DNA from: Acetobacteraceae bacterium
GTDB taxonomy: Bacteria > Pseudomonadota > Alphaproteobacteria > Acetobacterales > Acetobacteraceae
Assembly (NCBI GenBank): GCA_947475245.1
Contig: CANJLW010000001.1
Location: 1-36,024 of the forward strand
Reading direction: 5' to 3'
Length of the DNA: 36,024 bases
Part shown: piece by piece, positions 15,676 to 23,898 of the stretch
How positions within the stretch are numbered: the stretch's first letter is position 1
How the letters are laid out: each line of letters begins with the position of its first letter
Notes under the pieces: model-generated
What the model saw: only the letters and a program-made list of their open reading frames with translations
The model's database searches: none
Told to the model about the DNA's origin: nothing
Position numbers and translations under genes: made by a program

Positions 15676-16668
15676 ATGATCGGCGTCGCGGTGATCGGGC
15701 TGGGCAACGCGCTGGCCCCGCACGCCAAGGCACTGCTGGATCTGTCCGACCGAACGCGCGTGGTCACCGCCGTCGCGCGGACCGAAGCTCGGCGGGAAGC
15801 CACGGCCAAGGCCTATGGATTTCCGGTATCCGCCGACGCCATGGCCGCGATCCGCGATCCCGCGGTGGACGCGGTAATGATCCTGACCCCGGCCAACGCG
15901 CATCTTGAACTGGCCGAAGCTGCCTTCGCCGCCGGTAAGCACGTGCTGTGCGAAAAGCCGTTGGAAGCGACGCTGGCGCGCGCCGAACGCCTGGTTGCGG
16001 CCGGGCGCGCCGCCGATCGGCGCTTGGGCATCATGTTTCAGATGCGGTTTCGTTCCGCCAGCCAACGCCTGAAATCGCTGCTCGAGTCCGGTGCCCTGGG
16101 CGGCATTCAGGCGGCGACGCTGACGGTGCCCTGGTGGCGACCGCAATCCTATTACGACGAACCCGGTCGCGGCGTGAAAGCCCGCGACGGCGGCGGCGTG
16201 CTGATGACCCAGGCGATCCACGCGCTGGACCTGTTCCACTGGTTCGTCGGCGTGCGGGAGGTCGTTGCCTCCCAGATCGCCACCACCGCGCTGCATCGCA
16301 TGGAAACCGAGGATTTCGCCGCGGCGCTGTTCCGTCTGGGCAACGGCGCGCCGGGATCGATGATGGCCACCGTCGCCGCCTTTCCCGGCAGCCCCGAGCA
16401 GATCATGATCATCGGCGCGCGCGGCATCGCGCGGATGGACGGCAGCAATCTGCGCGTGTCGTTCCTGGACGGGACCGAGGAAACCGTGCGCGATCAGCAC
16501 GGCTCGGGCAGCGGATCGACGCTGATGGGCTTCTCGCACGAGCCGCACCGCGCGGTGATCGCCGATTTTCTGGATGCGGTGGAACAGGGGAGAGACCCGG
16601 CCATCACCGGAGAAGACGCGCTGGCGACCCAGCGCACCATTCAATCAATCGTCAACAAGGGAGTGTAA
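15676..16668 (+). CDS. Gfo/Idh/MocA-family NAD(P)-dependent oxidoreductase
   Basis: A 330-residue oxidoreductase. The N-terminal Rossmann domain starts VAVIGLGNALAPH (3-16); the family signature CEKPLEAT is at 92-99 (Lys94 catalytic). The C-terminal alpha/beta domain contains GGGVLMTQAIHALDLFHW (about 173-190), where the His and Asp of the second signature lie. Members oxidise or reduce sugars, inositols or related polyols. ATG 15676 begins the conserved MIGVAVIG; no strong ribosome binding site is seen and upstream codons in frame are not family-like. Its stop is 3 nt before the CinA-like gene, so they are co-transcribed. The substrate is unknown. Confidence 0.88.
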   Translation: MIGVAVIGLGNALAPHAKALLDLSDRTRVVTAVARTEARREATAKAYGFPVSADAMAAIRDPAVDAVMILTPANAHLELAEAAFAAGKHVLCEKPLEATLARAERLVAAGRAADRRLGIMFQMRFRSASQRLKSLLESGALGGIQAATLTVPWWRPQSYYDEPGRGVKARDGGGVLMTQAIHALDLFHWFVGVREVVASQIATTALHRMETEDFAAALFRLGNGAPGSMMATVAAFPGSPEQIMIIGARGIARMDGSNLRVSFLDGTEETVRDQHGSGSGSTLMGFSHEPHRAVIADFLDAVEQGRDPAITGEDALATQRTIQSIVNKGV

Positions 16669-16671
16669 TCC

Positions 16672-17157
16672 ATGGAATCGCTATTGCCGTTGGCCGAGAT
16701 CGTCGGTGCCCGTCTGAAGGCGCGGGGCGAAACGATCGCCATCGCGGAATCCTCCACCGGCGGATTGATCTCCGCGGCCCTGCTCTCGGTCGGCGGCGCG
16801 TCGGCCTATTTTCGCGGCGGCAGCGTGATTTACACCGCCTATGCGCGCTCCGGCTTCCTGGAAATCCCGAACCCGCTGCCCGCGCCGATCGAACGCGCCT
16901 CGACCGAACCCTATGCGCTGCTGCTGGCCGATACCGTGCGCGGACGGCTGTCCTCCACCTGGGGCCTGGGGGAAACCGGCGCGACGGGGCCGACCGGCAA
17001 CCGTTACGGCGATAAGGCGGGGCACACCTGCATCGCGCTGACCGGACCCGGCTTTTCCAAGGCCATCACGCTGGAAACCGGCAGCCCGGACCGTATCGCC
17101 AACATGCGCGCGTTCGGCGTGCGGGCGATGGAACTGATCCGGGAAGCCCTGGGCTAG
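16672..17157 (+). CDS. CinA C-terminal-domain protein (PncC-like amidohydrolase)
   Basis: A stand-alone 161-residue CinA-C domain. In PncC this domain deamidates nicotinamide mononucleotide to nicotinate mononucleotide, recycling NAD by-products. The signature AESSTGGLIS is at 26-35 (consensus AES-C/S-T-GG), and the glycine-rich GLGETGATGPTGNRYGD near 98-114 takes the place of the usual GIAGP-x-GG. That second motif deviates from canonical PncC, so this may be one of the divergent paralogues found in catabolic clusters. AGGGAG lies 5-10 nt before ATG 16672. It sits 3 nt after the oxidoreductase and 14 nt before the binding-protein gene, giving a three-gene unit. Confidence 0.82.
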   Translation: MESLLPLAEIVGARLKARGETIAIAESSTGGLISAALLSVGGASAYFRGGSVIYTAYARSGFLEIPNPLPAPIERASTEPYALLLADTVRGRLSSTWGLGETGATGPTGNRYGDKAGHTCIALTGPGFSKAITLETGSPDRIANMRAFGVRAMELIREALG

Positions 17158-17171
17158 CAGAGGGCGCAAGC

Positions 17172-18770
17172 GTGGCACGCGCCATCGGCCGACGCGCCGC
17201 CCTGAAGACAGCAGCGGCGATGGGGGTCGCGATGGCGGCCGCCCCCGCCGTGGTCGCGGCGGAAAATACGCGCGTGCTGCGCTTCATCCCCTCGGTCGAT
17301 CTGAACTTCCTCGACCCGCATATCAGCGCGACCAACGTCACGCGCAATCACGGCGGGCTGGTGTTCGACCAACTCTACGGCACCGACGCGGCGTTCCGCG
17401 CCCATCCGCAGATGGTCGCGGGCCACACGACGGAAGACGATGGCAAGCTCTGGCGTCTGACCCTGCGCGACGGGCAGACCTGGCACGACGGCGAAAAAGT
17501 GCTGGCGCGCGATTGCGTCGCCAGCATCCGTCGCTGGGCCGGGCGCGACGTTCTCGGCCGGGAAATCGTCGATCTCAGCGACGAAATCTCCGCCCCCGAC
17601 GACAAGACCATTCAGTTCCGGCTGAAACGACCGTTCCCTTTGCTGCCGGAAGCACTGGGCAAGCCCAACGCCTATATGCCGGCGATGATGCCGGAACGAC
17701 TGGCGATGACCGATCCGTTCAAGCCGATCCCCGAGATCGTCGGTTCCGGCCCGTTCCGCTATCTCGCCGCCGAACGCCTGCAGGGCGTGCGCAACGTCTA
17801 TCAACGCAACGACAAATACATCCCCGTCGCCCACGGCACCCCCGATCGCGGCGCGGGACCGAAGATCGTGCATTTTGAGCGTGTCGAGTGGACGACGATC
17901 CCCGATCAGGGCACCGCCTATGCAGCGCTGCAAAAAGGCGAGCACGATTGGTGGGAATACGCCGGCCACGATCTGTTGCCGAATATTCGCAAGGACCGGC
18001 GTCTGCGTTCCGAGGTGCTGGAAACCGAGGGCGAATTGCTGCTGGTGCGCTTCAACCACACCCAGCCGCCGTTCGATAACCCCGTCATGCGCCGCATCCT
18101 GCTGCGCGCCATCGATCAGTCGGACTTCGTCCATGCCGTCGCCGGTGACGATCCCGCCCTGCAACGCATCGGCATCGGCGTCTTCCCGCCCGGCCTGCCC
18201 GCCGCATCCACCGCCGGGCTGGCCGAATTGCTGCCGCGACTGACTCCGGCGGAAGCGCTGAAAGCCATGCGCGCCGCAGGATACAACGGCGAGAAAATCA
18301 TCCAGATCGCCCCCGCCGACTACCCCAACGTCAAGGCGGCGAGCGAGGTTCTCGGCGATCTCTTGCAGCGTATCGGCGTCAATCTGGACTACCTCAGCAG
18401 CGACTGGGCCAGCATGACCGCGCGCGTGTCGAAAAAGGACACCCCGCAGGCCGGCGGTTTCCATCTGCACATGCTCGCCGTGCCGGGGCTGTCGTTGAGC
18501 ACGCCGCTGCTGAATTCACGGCTGCGCGGCACCGGCGCCGCCGAATCGGGCTGGCACAGGAACGAACGGTTCGAGCAGATCCGCCGCCATTGGATCGATG
18601 CCGTCGATCCGGTCCGCCGCCGAACGTTGGAGGAAGACCTGCAACGGGAGTCGCTGGACAGTGTCTCCTACGCGCCCGCCGGGCTGACCATGCAGCCCAG
18701 CGCCTGGCGCGGCGATCTGACCGGTGTGTTGTCCGGCGTTGCCAAGTTCTGGAACGTCCGGCGGGCTTAA
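17172..18770 (+). CDS. ABC transporter substrate-binding protein, oligopeptide/nickel type (SBP_bac_5)
   Basis: A 532-residue periplasmic binding protein of the DppA/OppA/NikA family. The N-terminus has a twin-arginine-like signal (GRRAALKTAAA, then a hydrophobic stretch ending AVVAAE near 30). The family's opening LNFLDPHISATNVTRNHGGLVFDQLY is at about 40-65. Later come the typical RLTLRDGQTWHDGEKVLARDCVASIRRW block (about 95-122) and RFNHTQPPFDNPVMRRILLRAIDQ. The start is GTG 17172 with AGAGGG upstream. No permease or ATPase genes lie in the window, so it is an orphan component. It shares an operon with CinA-C and the Gfo oxidoreductase. Its stop overlaps the stop of the convergent hydrolase by 3 nt. 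The ligand is unknown. Confidence 0.88.
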   Translation: MARAIGRRAALKTAAAMGVAMAAAPAVVAAENTRVLRFIPSVDLNFLDPHISATNVTRNHGGLVFDQLYGTDAAFRAHPQMVAGHTTEDDGKLWRLTLRDGQTWHDGEKVLARDCVASIRRWAGRDVLGREIVDLSDEISAPDDKTIQFRLKRPFPLLPEALGKPNAYMPAMMPERLAMTDPFKPIPEIVGSGPFRYLAAERLQGVRNVYQRNDKYIPVAHGTPDRGAGPKIVHFERVEWTTIPDQGTAYAALQKGEHDWWEYAGHDLLPNIRKDRRLRSEVLETEGELLLVRFNHTQPPFDNPVMRRILLRAIDQSDFVHAVAGDDPALQRIGIGVFPPGLPAASTAGLAELLPRLTPAEALKAMRAAGYNGEKIIQIAPADYPNVKAASEVLGDLLQRIGVNLDYLSSDWASMTARVSKKDTPQAGGFHLHMLAVPGLSLSTPLLNSRLRGTGAAESGWHRNERFEQIRRHWIDAVDPVRRRTLEEDLQRESLDSVSYAPAGLTMQPSAWRGDLTGVLSGVAKFWNVRRA

Positions 18771-19588
18771 TCCGGCAACAACAGCGCGACCTGACGGGTC
18801 AAAATCCCGTCGGGGTCGCGCAGTTCATGCACGATGGTGAAATGATCGCCGCCGGGCACCGGGATCAGCGGCCCCGGCAAATGCGCCGCCGACCGACGCG
18901 CGTGCAGCCCTCGGCTGTCGGCGACAAGCGGGGGGAGTTCGGCGGTGCCGTAGGCGATCGCCAGCGGCTTCGCGCTCATGGGCAGGCGCAGCGGCGACAG
19001 CGTTTCGATCTCCTGATCGGTCAGACGCAGCTTTTCGTTCAGATAGGTGTCGCGCAGCGGGCCGAGTTCGAAAATGCCGGAGATCGCCAGCCCCGCGACG
19101 ACCAGCGGATGATCCAGGCACAGCGCCGTCAGATGTCCGCCCGCCGACCAGCCCGACAGAATGACCGGCCCGGCGATGCCGTGGGTAGGACCATGAGCCG
19201 CCAGCCAATCCAGCCCGGCCCGCGTTTCGGCGGCGATCTCCGTCAGGCTGGCCTCCGGCGCCAGCGTGTACCCCAGCACCGCCGCCGACCAACCGCGCGC
19301 ATGGGGGCCGGCGATCAGGTTGGCGAACAGGTCCTTGCTGAAGCGCTGCCAATAGCCGCCGTGAATGAACACGATGCAGGGTTCGGCGGGATCGGCCGAG
19401 GGATACAAATCCCAGAGATTACGCTCCCGCGGCCCATAGCGCAGGTCCAGATGCGTTGCGTGCGCCGAACGGAAGGCGAGTGAATCGGCTTCGCGGGCCG
19501 CGTTCAGACGGGCGCTGTCCTTGACCGCGGCGGGGTTGTTATAGGCGGCGTCGCGTTCGGCGCGGGTCAGTTCGCCCCAGGGTCTCAT
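18767..19588 (-). CDS. Alpha/beta hydrolase, arylformamidase-like
   Basis: A 273-residue serine hydrolase. The oxyanion motif HGGYW is at 76-80, the nucleophile elbow GWSAGG at 146-151 (Ser148), and a probable catalytic His249 is in PGGDHFTIVHEL. HGG-x-W followed by a large gap, LGYTLAPEASLTEI and GWSAGGHL is the pattern of kynurenine/arylformamidase-like esterases, which cleave N-formyl or other small amide or ester bonds. The N-terminal PWGELTRAERDAAYNN is also common in that family. Start ATG 19588 has AGGAG 7 nt upstream; a longer frame upstream is not family-like. It is divergent from the amidohydrolase operon and overlaps the convergent binding-protein stop by 3 nt. Confidence 0.85.
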   Translation of the reverse strand: MRPWGELTRAERDAAYNNPAAVKDSARLNAAREADSLAFRSAHATHLDLRYGPRERNLWDLYPSADPAEPCIVFIHGGYWQRFSKDLFANLIAGPHARGWSAAVLGYTLAPEASLTEIAAETRAGLDWLAAHGPTHGIAGPVILSGWSAGGHLTALCLDHPLVVAGLAISGIFELGPLRDTYLNEKLRLTDQEIETLSPLRLPMSAKPLAIAYGTAELPPLVADSRGLHARRSAAHLPGPLIPVPGGDHFTIVHELRDPDGILTRQVALLLPD

Positions 19589-19643
19589 GGGTATGCTCCT
19601 GTTTCGTGACCCCTCTGGGCTTCGCCCCCGGAACCCCCCGGAT

Positions 19644-19672
19644 TTCACAGCCACGGTCCTATCAGGCATAAT
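19644..19672 (+). promoter_or_regulatory. Possible sigma70-type promoter for the amidohydrolase operon
   Basis: TTCACA (19644-19649), a 17-nt spacer and CATAAT (19667-19672) lie about 60 nt before ATG 19732 in the 143-bp divergent region. Just upstream, 19614-19640 holds a GC-rich GGGCTTCGCCC-containing repeat. Visual match. Confidence 0.35.
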
Positions 19673-19731
19673 GCAGTCGGTTCGCGTCACCAAGCGCGAG
19701 ACCGGATAAAAACACGAGCGGAACACAGTCC

Positions 19732-20796
19732 ATGACCCAACTGCCCCCGGGTTCGATCGATTGCGACGTCCATGTCGCCGTATCGGGCATGAGCGATCTC
19801 CTGCCGCACATGTCGACGGCGTGGCGGGAGTTGATCACATCCCGCGGGACCGACGGGCAGGACCTCGCGAGCTACCCGACGGGCGCGCCGATCGCCTGCC
19901 GTCCGGATTGGCGCCCGGCGGGCGGCAAGCCCGGCACCGACATCGCCATTCTGCAACGCGGCCTCGACACATTCGGCACCCGCGCTGCCATCGTGAACTG
20001 TCTGCACGGCGGGCAGGCGGTGCATAACGAGGATCTGGCGCGCACCTTGTGCCAGGCGGTGAACGATTGGCTGGTGGAAAACTGGCTGGACAAGGACGAC
20101 CGCCTGCGCGCCTCCATCGTCGTGCCGTCGCAGAACCCGCACTACGCGGCGGCGGAAATCGAGCGCTGCGCCGCGGATCGCCGCTTCGTGCAGGTGCAGT
20201 TGCTGGCATCGAACGAGATCATGCTGGGCCGGCGCTACTACTGGCCGATCTACGAGGCGGCGGCGAAACACGATCTGCCCATCGGCATTCATGCGGGTTC
20301 GGCGTTCCGTCACGCGCCGACCTCCATCGGCTGGCCCTCGCACTACACGCAGGACTACGTCAGCCACACGATGGGCCTGGAAAGCGCGCTGCTGAGCCTG
20401 ATGGCGGAGGGTGTGTTCAACCACTTCCCCACTCTGCGCGTGGTGCTGACCGAATCCGGCGTGTCGTGGCTGCCCGGCTTCCTGTGGCGGGCGATCAAAT
20501 CCTGGCGCGGCCTGCGGGGGGAAACGCCGTGGTTCACGCGCTCTCCGGCGGAATTGGTGCGCGAGCATGTGCGCCTGACCATTCAACCCTTCGACGCCCC
20601 GGGGGCGGCGGAGGTGGAAACCATCCTGCGCCATATCGACGGCGATCACATGCTGTTGTTCGCCACCGATTTCCCGCATTGGCATTTCGAGGGCACCGAG
20701 GCACTGCCGGCCGGTCTGCCCGACGCGCTGATCCCCAAGCTGACCCGCGACAACCCGCTGTCCACCTACCCTCGTCTTCAGGAGAGTCTGTCATGA
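19732..20796 (+). CDS. Amidohydrolase (Amidohydro_2 / ACMSD-like), first paralogue
   Basis: A 354-residue metal-dependent TIM-barrel hydrolase or decarboxylase of the amidohydrolase_2 family. Metal-site motifs are IDCDVHV near the N-terminus, IGIHAGS (about 184-190), TESGVSWLPGF (about 238-248) and FATDFPHWHFEG (about 307-318), whose Asp is the usual last metal or catalytic residue. Members include ACMSD-type decarboxylases and hydrolases of ring-cleavage products. It is clearly related to the next gene: both contain a WLVENWL / WQIENWV block and A-E-I-E-(R/H)-x-A-A-D-(R/D)-R-F-V-Q-V. The stop overlaps the next ATG by 4 nt (ATGA), showing translational coupling. Substrate unknown; cytosolic. 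Confidence 0.87.
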   Translation: MTQLPPGSIDCDVHVAVSGMSDLLPHMSTAWRELITSRGTDGQDLASYPTGAPIACRPDWRPAGGKPGTDIAILQRGLDTFGTRAAIVNCLHGGQAVHNEDLARTLCQAVNDWLVENWLDKDDRLRASIVVPSQNPHYAAAEIERCAADRRFVQVQLLASNEIMLGRRYYWPIYEAAAKHDLPIGIHAGSAFRHAPTSIGWPSHYTQDYVSHTMGLESALLSLMAEGVFNHFPTLRVVLTESGVSWLPGFLWRAIKSWRGLRGETPWFTRSPAELVREHVRLTIQPFDAPGAAEVETILRHIDGDHMLLFATDFPHWHFEGTEALPAGLPDALIPKLTRDNPLSTYPRLQESLS

Positions 20797-21866
20797 GCGA
20801 AGTCCTGTCTCGCGCCGGCATCGTCGACTGCGACATCCATCCGACGATGCGCTCCAAATCCGAACTGTATCCGTGGCTGGCGGAGCGGTGGCGCGTGCAT
20901 CTGGAGGAATACGGCCATCAGGTGCGAATTCCCTTCACGTCCGGCACGCAATATCCGAAATCCGCGCCCGCCACGGCGCGCCGCGACTCCTGGCCGCCGA
21001 ATGGCGGGCCGCCGGGGTCCGATCTGGATTTCATGCGCGAACAATTGCTGGATGCTAACGACACCGCCTGGGGCGTGTTGGCCCCGCTGGCGGCGTCGGC
21101 GCGCAATAACGATCTCGGCGCCGCCTATTGCAACGCGGTGAACGAGTGGCAGATCGAAAACTGGGTCAAGAAGGAACCGCGCCTGCGCGCCTGCGTCACG
21201 GTGGCGCACGAGGACCCGGTGCTGGCGGTGGCGGAAATCGAGCATCGCGCGGCGGATGACCGCTTCGTGCAGGTGCTGCTGCCGTCGAAGACCAACGAAC
21301 CCCTGGGGCGCAAACAATACTGGCCGATCTTCGCCGCCGCGCAGGCCGCGAAACTGCCGGTCGCCGTGCATGTCAACAGCGTCGGCGGCGGCTATGCCTC
21401 CACCGGCGGCGGTTGGCCCAGCTTCTATCTGCAGGACCATCACCTGAACGTGCACAGCTTCCAGGCGCAGATCGCCGGGCTGGTGCTGGAGGGCGTGTTC
21501 GAGCGCTTCCGCGATCTGAAGATGGTGATGATCGAGGGCGGCTTCGCCTGGTTGCCGATGCTGGCGTGGCGGTTGGACAAGGCCTGGGCGCGGATGCGTA
21601 ACGAAACGCCGGAATGCAAGCGCCCGCCGTCGGAATATATCCGCGAACATCTGTGGTTCACCACGCAGCCCATGGAAGAACCCGAACAGGCCGAACATTT
21701 GCGCGACACCATCGGCTGGATCGGCTGGGACAAGGTGATGTTCGCGACCGACTATCCGCATTGGGACTACGACGATCCCCGGCAGGCATTCCCGATCCGC
21801 CTGTCGAATGCCGAACACAGCATGGTTTTCCGCGACAACGCCTGCGCCCTTTACGGGTTGGGCTAA
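20793..21866 (+). CDS. Amidohydrolase (Amidohydro_2 / ACMSD-like), second paralogue
   Basis: A 357-residue paralogue of the preceding protein. It shows IVDCDIHPTMRSKSELYPWL at the N-terminus, VAVHVNSVGGG, MIEGGFAWLP and FATDYPHWDYDDP near the C-terminus (the Y/F-P-H-W-D ending is typical of the family). ATG 20793 overlaps the upstream stop in ATGA, so upstream starts are excluded. Tandem paralogues often divide substrate range or form mixed complexes; which applies here is unknown. A 44-bp gap precedes the luciferase-like gene. Confidence 0.88.
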   Translation: MSEVLSRAGIVDCDIHPTMRSKSELYPWLAERWRVHLEEYGHQVRIPFTSGTQYPKSAPATARRDSWPPNGGPPGSDLDFMREQLLDANDTAWGVLAPLAASARNNDLGAAYCNAVNEWQIENWVKKEPRLRACVTVAHEDPVLAVAEIEHRAADDRFVQVLLPSKTNEPLGRKQYWPIFAAAQAAKLPVAVHVNSVGGGYASTGGGWPSFYLQDHHLNVHSFQAQIAGLVLEGVFERFRDLKMVMIEGGFAWLPMLAWRLDKAWARMRNETPECKRPPSEYIREHLWFTTQPMEEPEQAEHLRDTIGWIGWDKVMFATDYPHWDYDDPRQAFPIRLSNAEHSMVFRDNACALYGLG

Positions 21867-21910
21867 GCCGCCCACACCGTGCAGACGTCGAAGACATCGA
21901 AGGCAAGGCC

Positions 21911-23143
21911 ATGAAATTTCACTGGTTCGCGGAGGTTACCTACCCGCATCTGCCCACGGACTTCCGTGCGCGGAATACCGCGAGTTGGGTCACCATCCCG
22001 GCCTCTCTGGCCGATCCGGTCAAGTGCGGCGAGATGTACCGGATGTTCATCCGGCTGATGCAGCAGGCCGATCGGGAAGGGTTCGACGGTCTGGCGGTGA
22101 ACGAACATCACCAGACCTCCTTCGCCGTCACACCCTCGCCGAACCTGCTGGCCGCGAGCCTCGCCGGTACCACCACCAACGCCGCCATCCTGGTAATCGG
22201 CGACTCCCTCGCGCTCTATAACCCGCCGACCCGCGTGGCGGAGGAAATGGCCTATCTCGACTGCCTGTCCGGCGGACGGCTGATCGCGGGCTTCGTCTTC
22301 GGCACCTCGATGGATTCCACCTTCGCCTACGGCTTCCCCCCCATCGAGCTTCGTGACCGCTTCCACGAGGCTCGGCGATTAATTCTCCGCGCCTGGTCGG
22401 AGAAAGAGCCGTTCGTCTTCAACGGTGACTATACAAAGCTGCGCTACGTCAACATCTGGCCGCGCCCGGTGCAGACCCCGCCGCCGATCTGGGTGCCGGG
22501 GTCCGGGAGCCTGGAAACCTGGGACCTCGTGATCGAGCAGGATTATTGCTACGGACACCTGTCGTTCTCCGGCCTGCATTCGGCCAAGCCGATGGTCGAT
22601 GCCTATTGGGAGTATGTCGCGAAGAAGGGCGGCAGCCTGAACCCGCATCGCATGGCATTCACCCAGTTGATCTGCTGCGCCGATACCGACGCCGAGGCCG
22701 AGGCGCTGTACGGCGACGCCGTGCGGTATTTCTACCGCAATAACGTGCAGGACCCGTTCCTGGCGCCGCCGGGCTATACCAGCCTGCAATCGGTGCAGGC
22801 GATTGCTTCCAATCGGAAGAAGGGCGAATCCAAACTGTCGCCGGAAGATCGCGTCCGTGCCGCCAAGGGCGAAATGAGTTTCTGGGAATACGACGAAAAA
22901 GGGTACATCGTCGCGGGATCGCCGGCACGGGTGCGCCAGCGGCTGCGGGAACTGGCGACCGATCTGCGCATCGGCCAACTCATAGCCTGCCTGCACATGG
23001 GAAACCTGGCGGAGGACGTGGCGGCGCATAACACGCATCTGGTCGGAACCCAGGTCATTCCCCACCTGCGCGACCTTTGGGCGGACGAGCCGGATCACTG
23101 GACCCCGAAAGTGTGCCAAACCCTGGCGGAGGCGGCGGAATGA
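21911..23143 (+). CDS. LLM-class flavin-dependent monooxygenase (bacterial luciferase family)
   Basis: A 410-residue TIM-barrel flavin monooxygenase: MKFHWFAEVTYPHLP at the start, LAVNEHHQTSFAVTPSPNLLAA (about 61-82, the N-E-H-H motif of luciferase-like enzymes), LSGGRLIAGFVFGTS (about 118-132) and PPPIWVPGSGSLETW near 190. Such enzymes use reduced FMN and O2 and usually need a separate flavin reductase, not found here. ATG 21911 begins the conserved MKFHWF. Its stop overlaps the next ATG (ATGA). It sits between amidohydrolases and an alpha/beta hydrolase, so an oxygenation-hydrolysis sequence on an unknown substrate is likely. Confidence 0.88.
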   Translation: MKFHWFAEVTYPHLPTDFRARNTASWVTIPASLADPVKCGEMYRMFIRLMQQADREGFDGLAVNEHHQTSFAVTPSPNLLAASLAGTTTNAAILVIGDSLALYNPPTRVAEEMAYLDCLSGGRLIAGFVFGTSMDSTFAYGFPPIELRDRFHEARRLILRAWSEKEPFVFNGDYTKLRYVNIWPRPVQTPPPIWVPGSGSLETWDLVIEQDYCYGHLSFSGLHSAKPMVDAYWEYVAKKGGSLNPHRMAFTQLICCADTDAEAEALYGDAVRYFYRNNVQDPFLAPPGYTSLQSVQAIASNRKKGESKLSPEDRVRAAKGEMSFWEYDEKGYIVAGSPARVRQRLRELATDLRIGQLIACLHMGNLAEDVAAHNTHLVGTQVIPHLRDLWADEPDHWTPKVCQTLAEAAE

Positions 23144-23895
23144 GCGGCGTCATCCAGCGCGGCGCGCTGCGGGTCTGGGAAGGCGGGGCAGGGGCGCCGC
23201 TGCTGTATCTGCACGGCTTCGAACACCATCCCGGCGATGCATCGTTCTTACGCGGCCTCGCGACAAGCCGCGCGGTACGGGCACCGGAATGTCCGGGATA
23301 CGGGCAATCCACGGGCTTCGAACGCTGGCGCGACATCACGGACATGGTCCTGAGCTGGCGTCGCTTCATCGAGGACTGGGGGGTGGGACCGGTGGATCTG
23401 ATCGGGCATTCCCTGGGCGGCATGTTCGCCGCCGAAATCGCCGCGCTGTGCCCGCATCTGGTGCGGCGTCTGGTGCTGGTCGATGCGTACGGCCTGTGGG
23501 ACGACAACCATCCCATGCCCGATCCCTTCGTCATGCCGCCCGCCGCCCTGGCCGCGGCGAAATGGGCCGATCCGGCCTGGGCGGCGCGGGAGCCGAATAT
23601 CTTCGACGGCACACCGGCCGAAGCGGCGATCGCGCGCACCGGCAATCTGGCGGTGGCAACCAAGTTCATGTGGCCGATCGCCGAACGCGGCCTGATCCGA
23701 CGCCTGCCGTTCATCCACGCGCCGACGCTGATCGTTCACGGCGCGCGCGATGGGTTGGTGCCTCCGGCCTATGCGAAGGCCTTCGCCGCCGCGATTCCGA
23801 ACGCGCAGGTGACGGAAATCGCGGCGGCGGGTCATCTGCCGATGGTCGAGGCGGAGGGCATCTTTCTCGAAGCGGTGACCGCATTCCTGTCGTGA
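23140..23895 (+). CDS. Alpha/beta hydrolase with complete Ser-Asp-His triad
   Basis: A 251-residue alpha/beta-hydrolase-fold enzyme. HGFEHHPGD (25-33) is the oxyanion loop, the elbow is GHSLGG (89-94, Ser91), the acid is D204 in VHGARDGLVPP and the base His232 in AAGHLPMVE. The layout resembles meta-cleavage-product (C-C bond) hydrolases and lactone or ester hydrolases. Translation is coupled to the luciferase-like gene by ATGA overlap, and the MFS gene starts 3 nt after its stop. Unlike the hydrolase at 13865, every catalytic residue is present. Likely hydrolyses the product of the neighbouring monooxygenase or amidohydrolases (inference). Confidence 0.9.
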   Translation: MSGVIQRGALRVWEGGAGAPLLYLHGFEHHPGDASFLRGLATSRAVRAPECPGYGQSTGFERWRDITDMVLSWRRFIEDWGVGPVDLIGHSLGGMFAAEIAALCPHLVRRLVLVDAYGLWDDNHPMPDPFVMPPAALAAAKWADPAWAAREPNIFDGTPAEAAIARTGNLAVATKFMWPIAERGLIRRLPFIHAPTLIVHGARDGLVPPAYAKAFAAAIPNAQVTEIAAAGHLPMVEAEGIFLEAVTAFLS

Positions 23896-23898
23896 TCC

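Noticed and set aside
14686-16644. 652-codon open frame on the minus strand
   Set aside because: Antisense over the aldolase and Gfo oxidoreductase; rich in His/Arg/Gly as expected for a shadow of GC-rich coding DNA.
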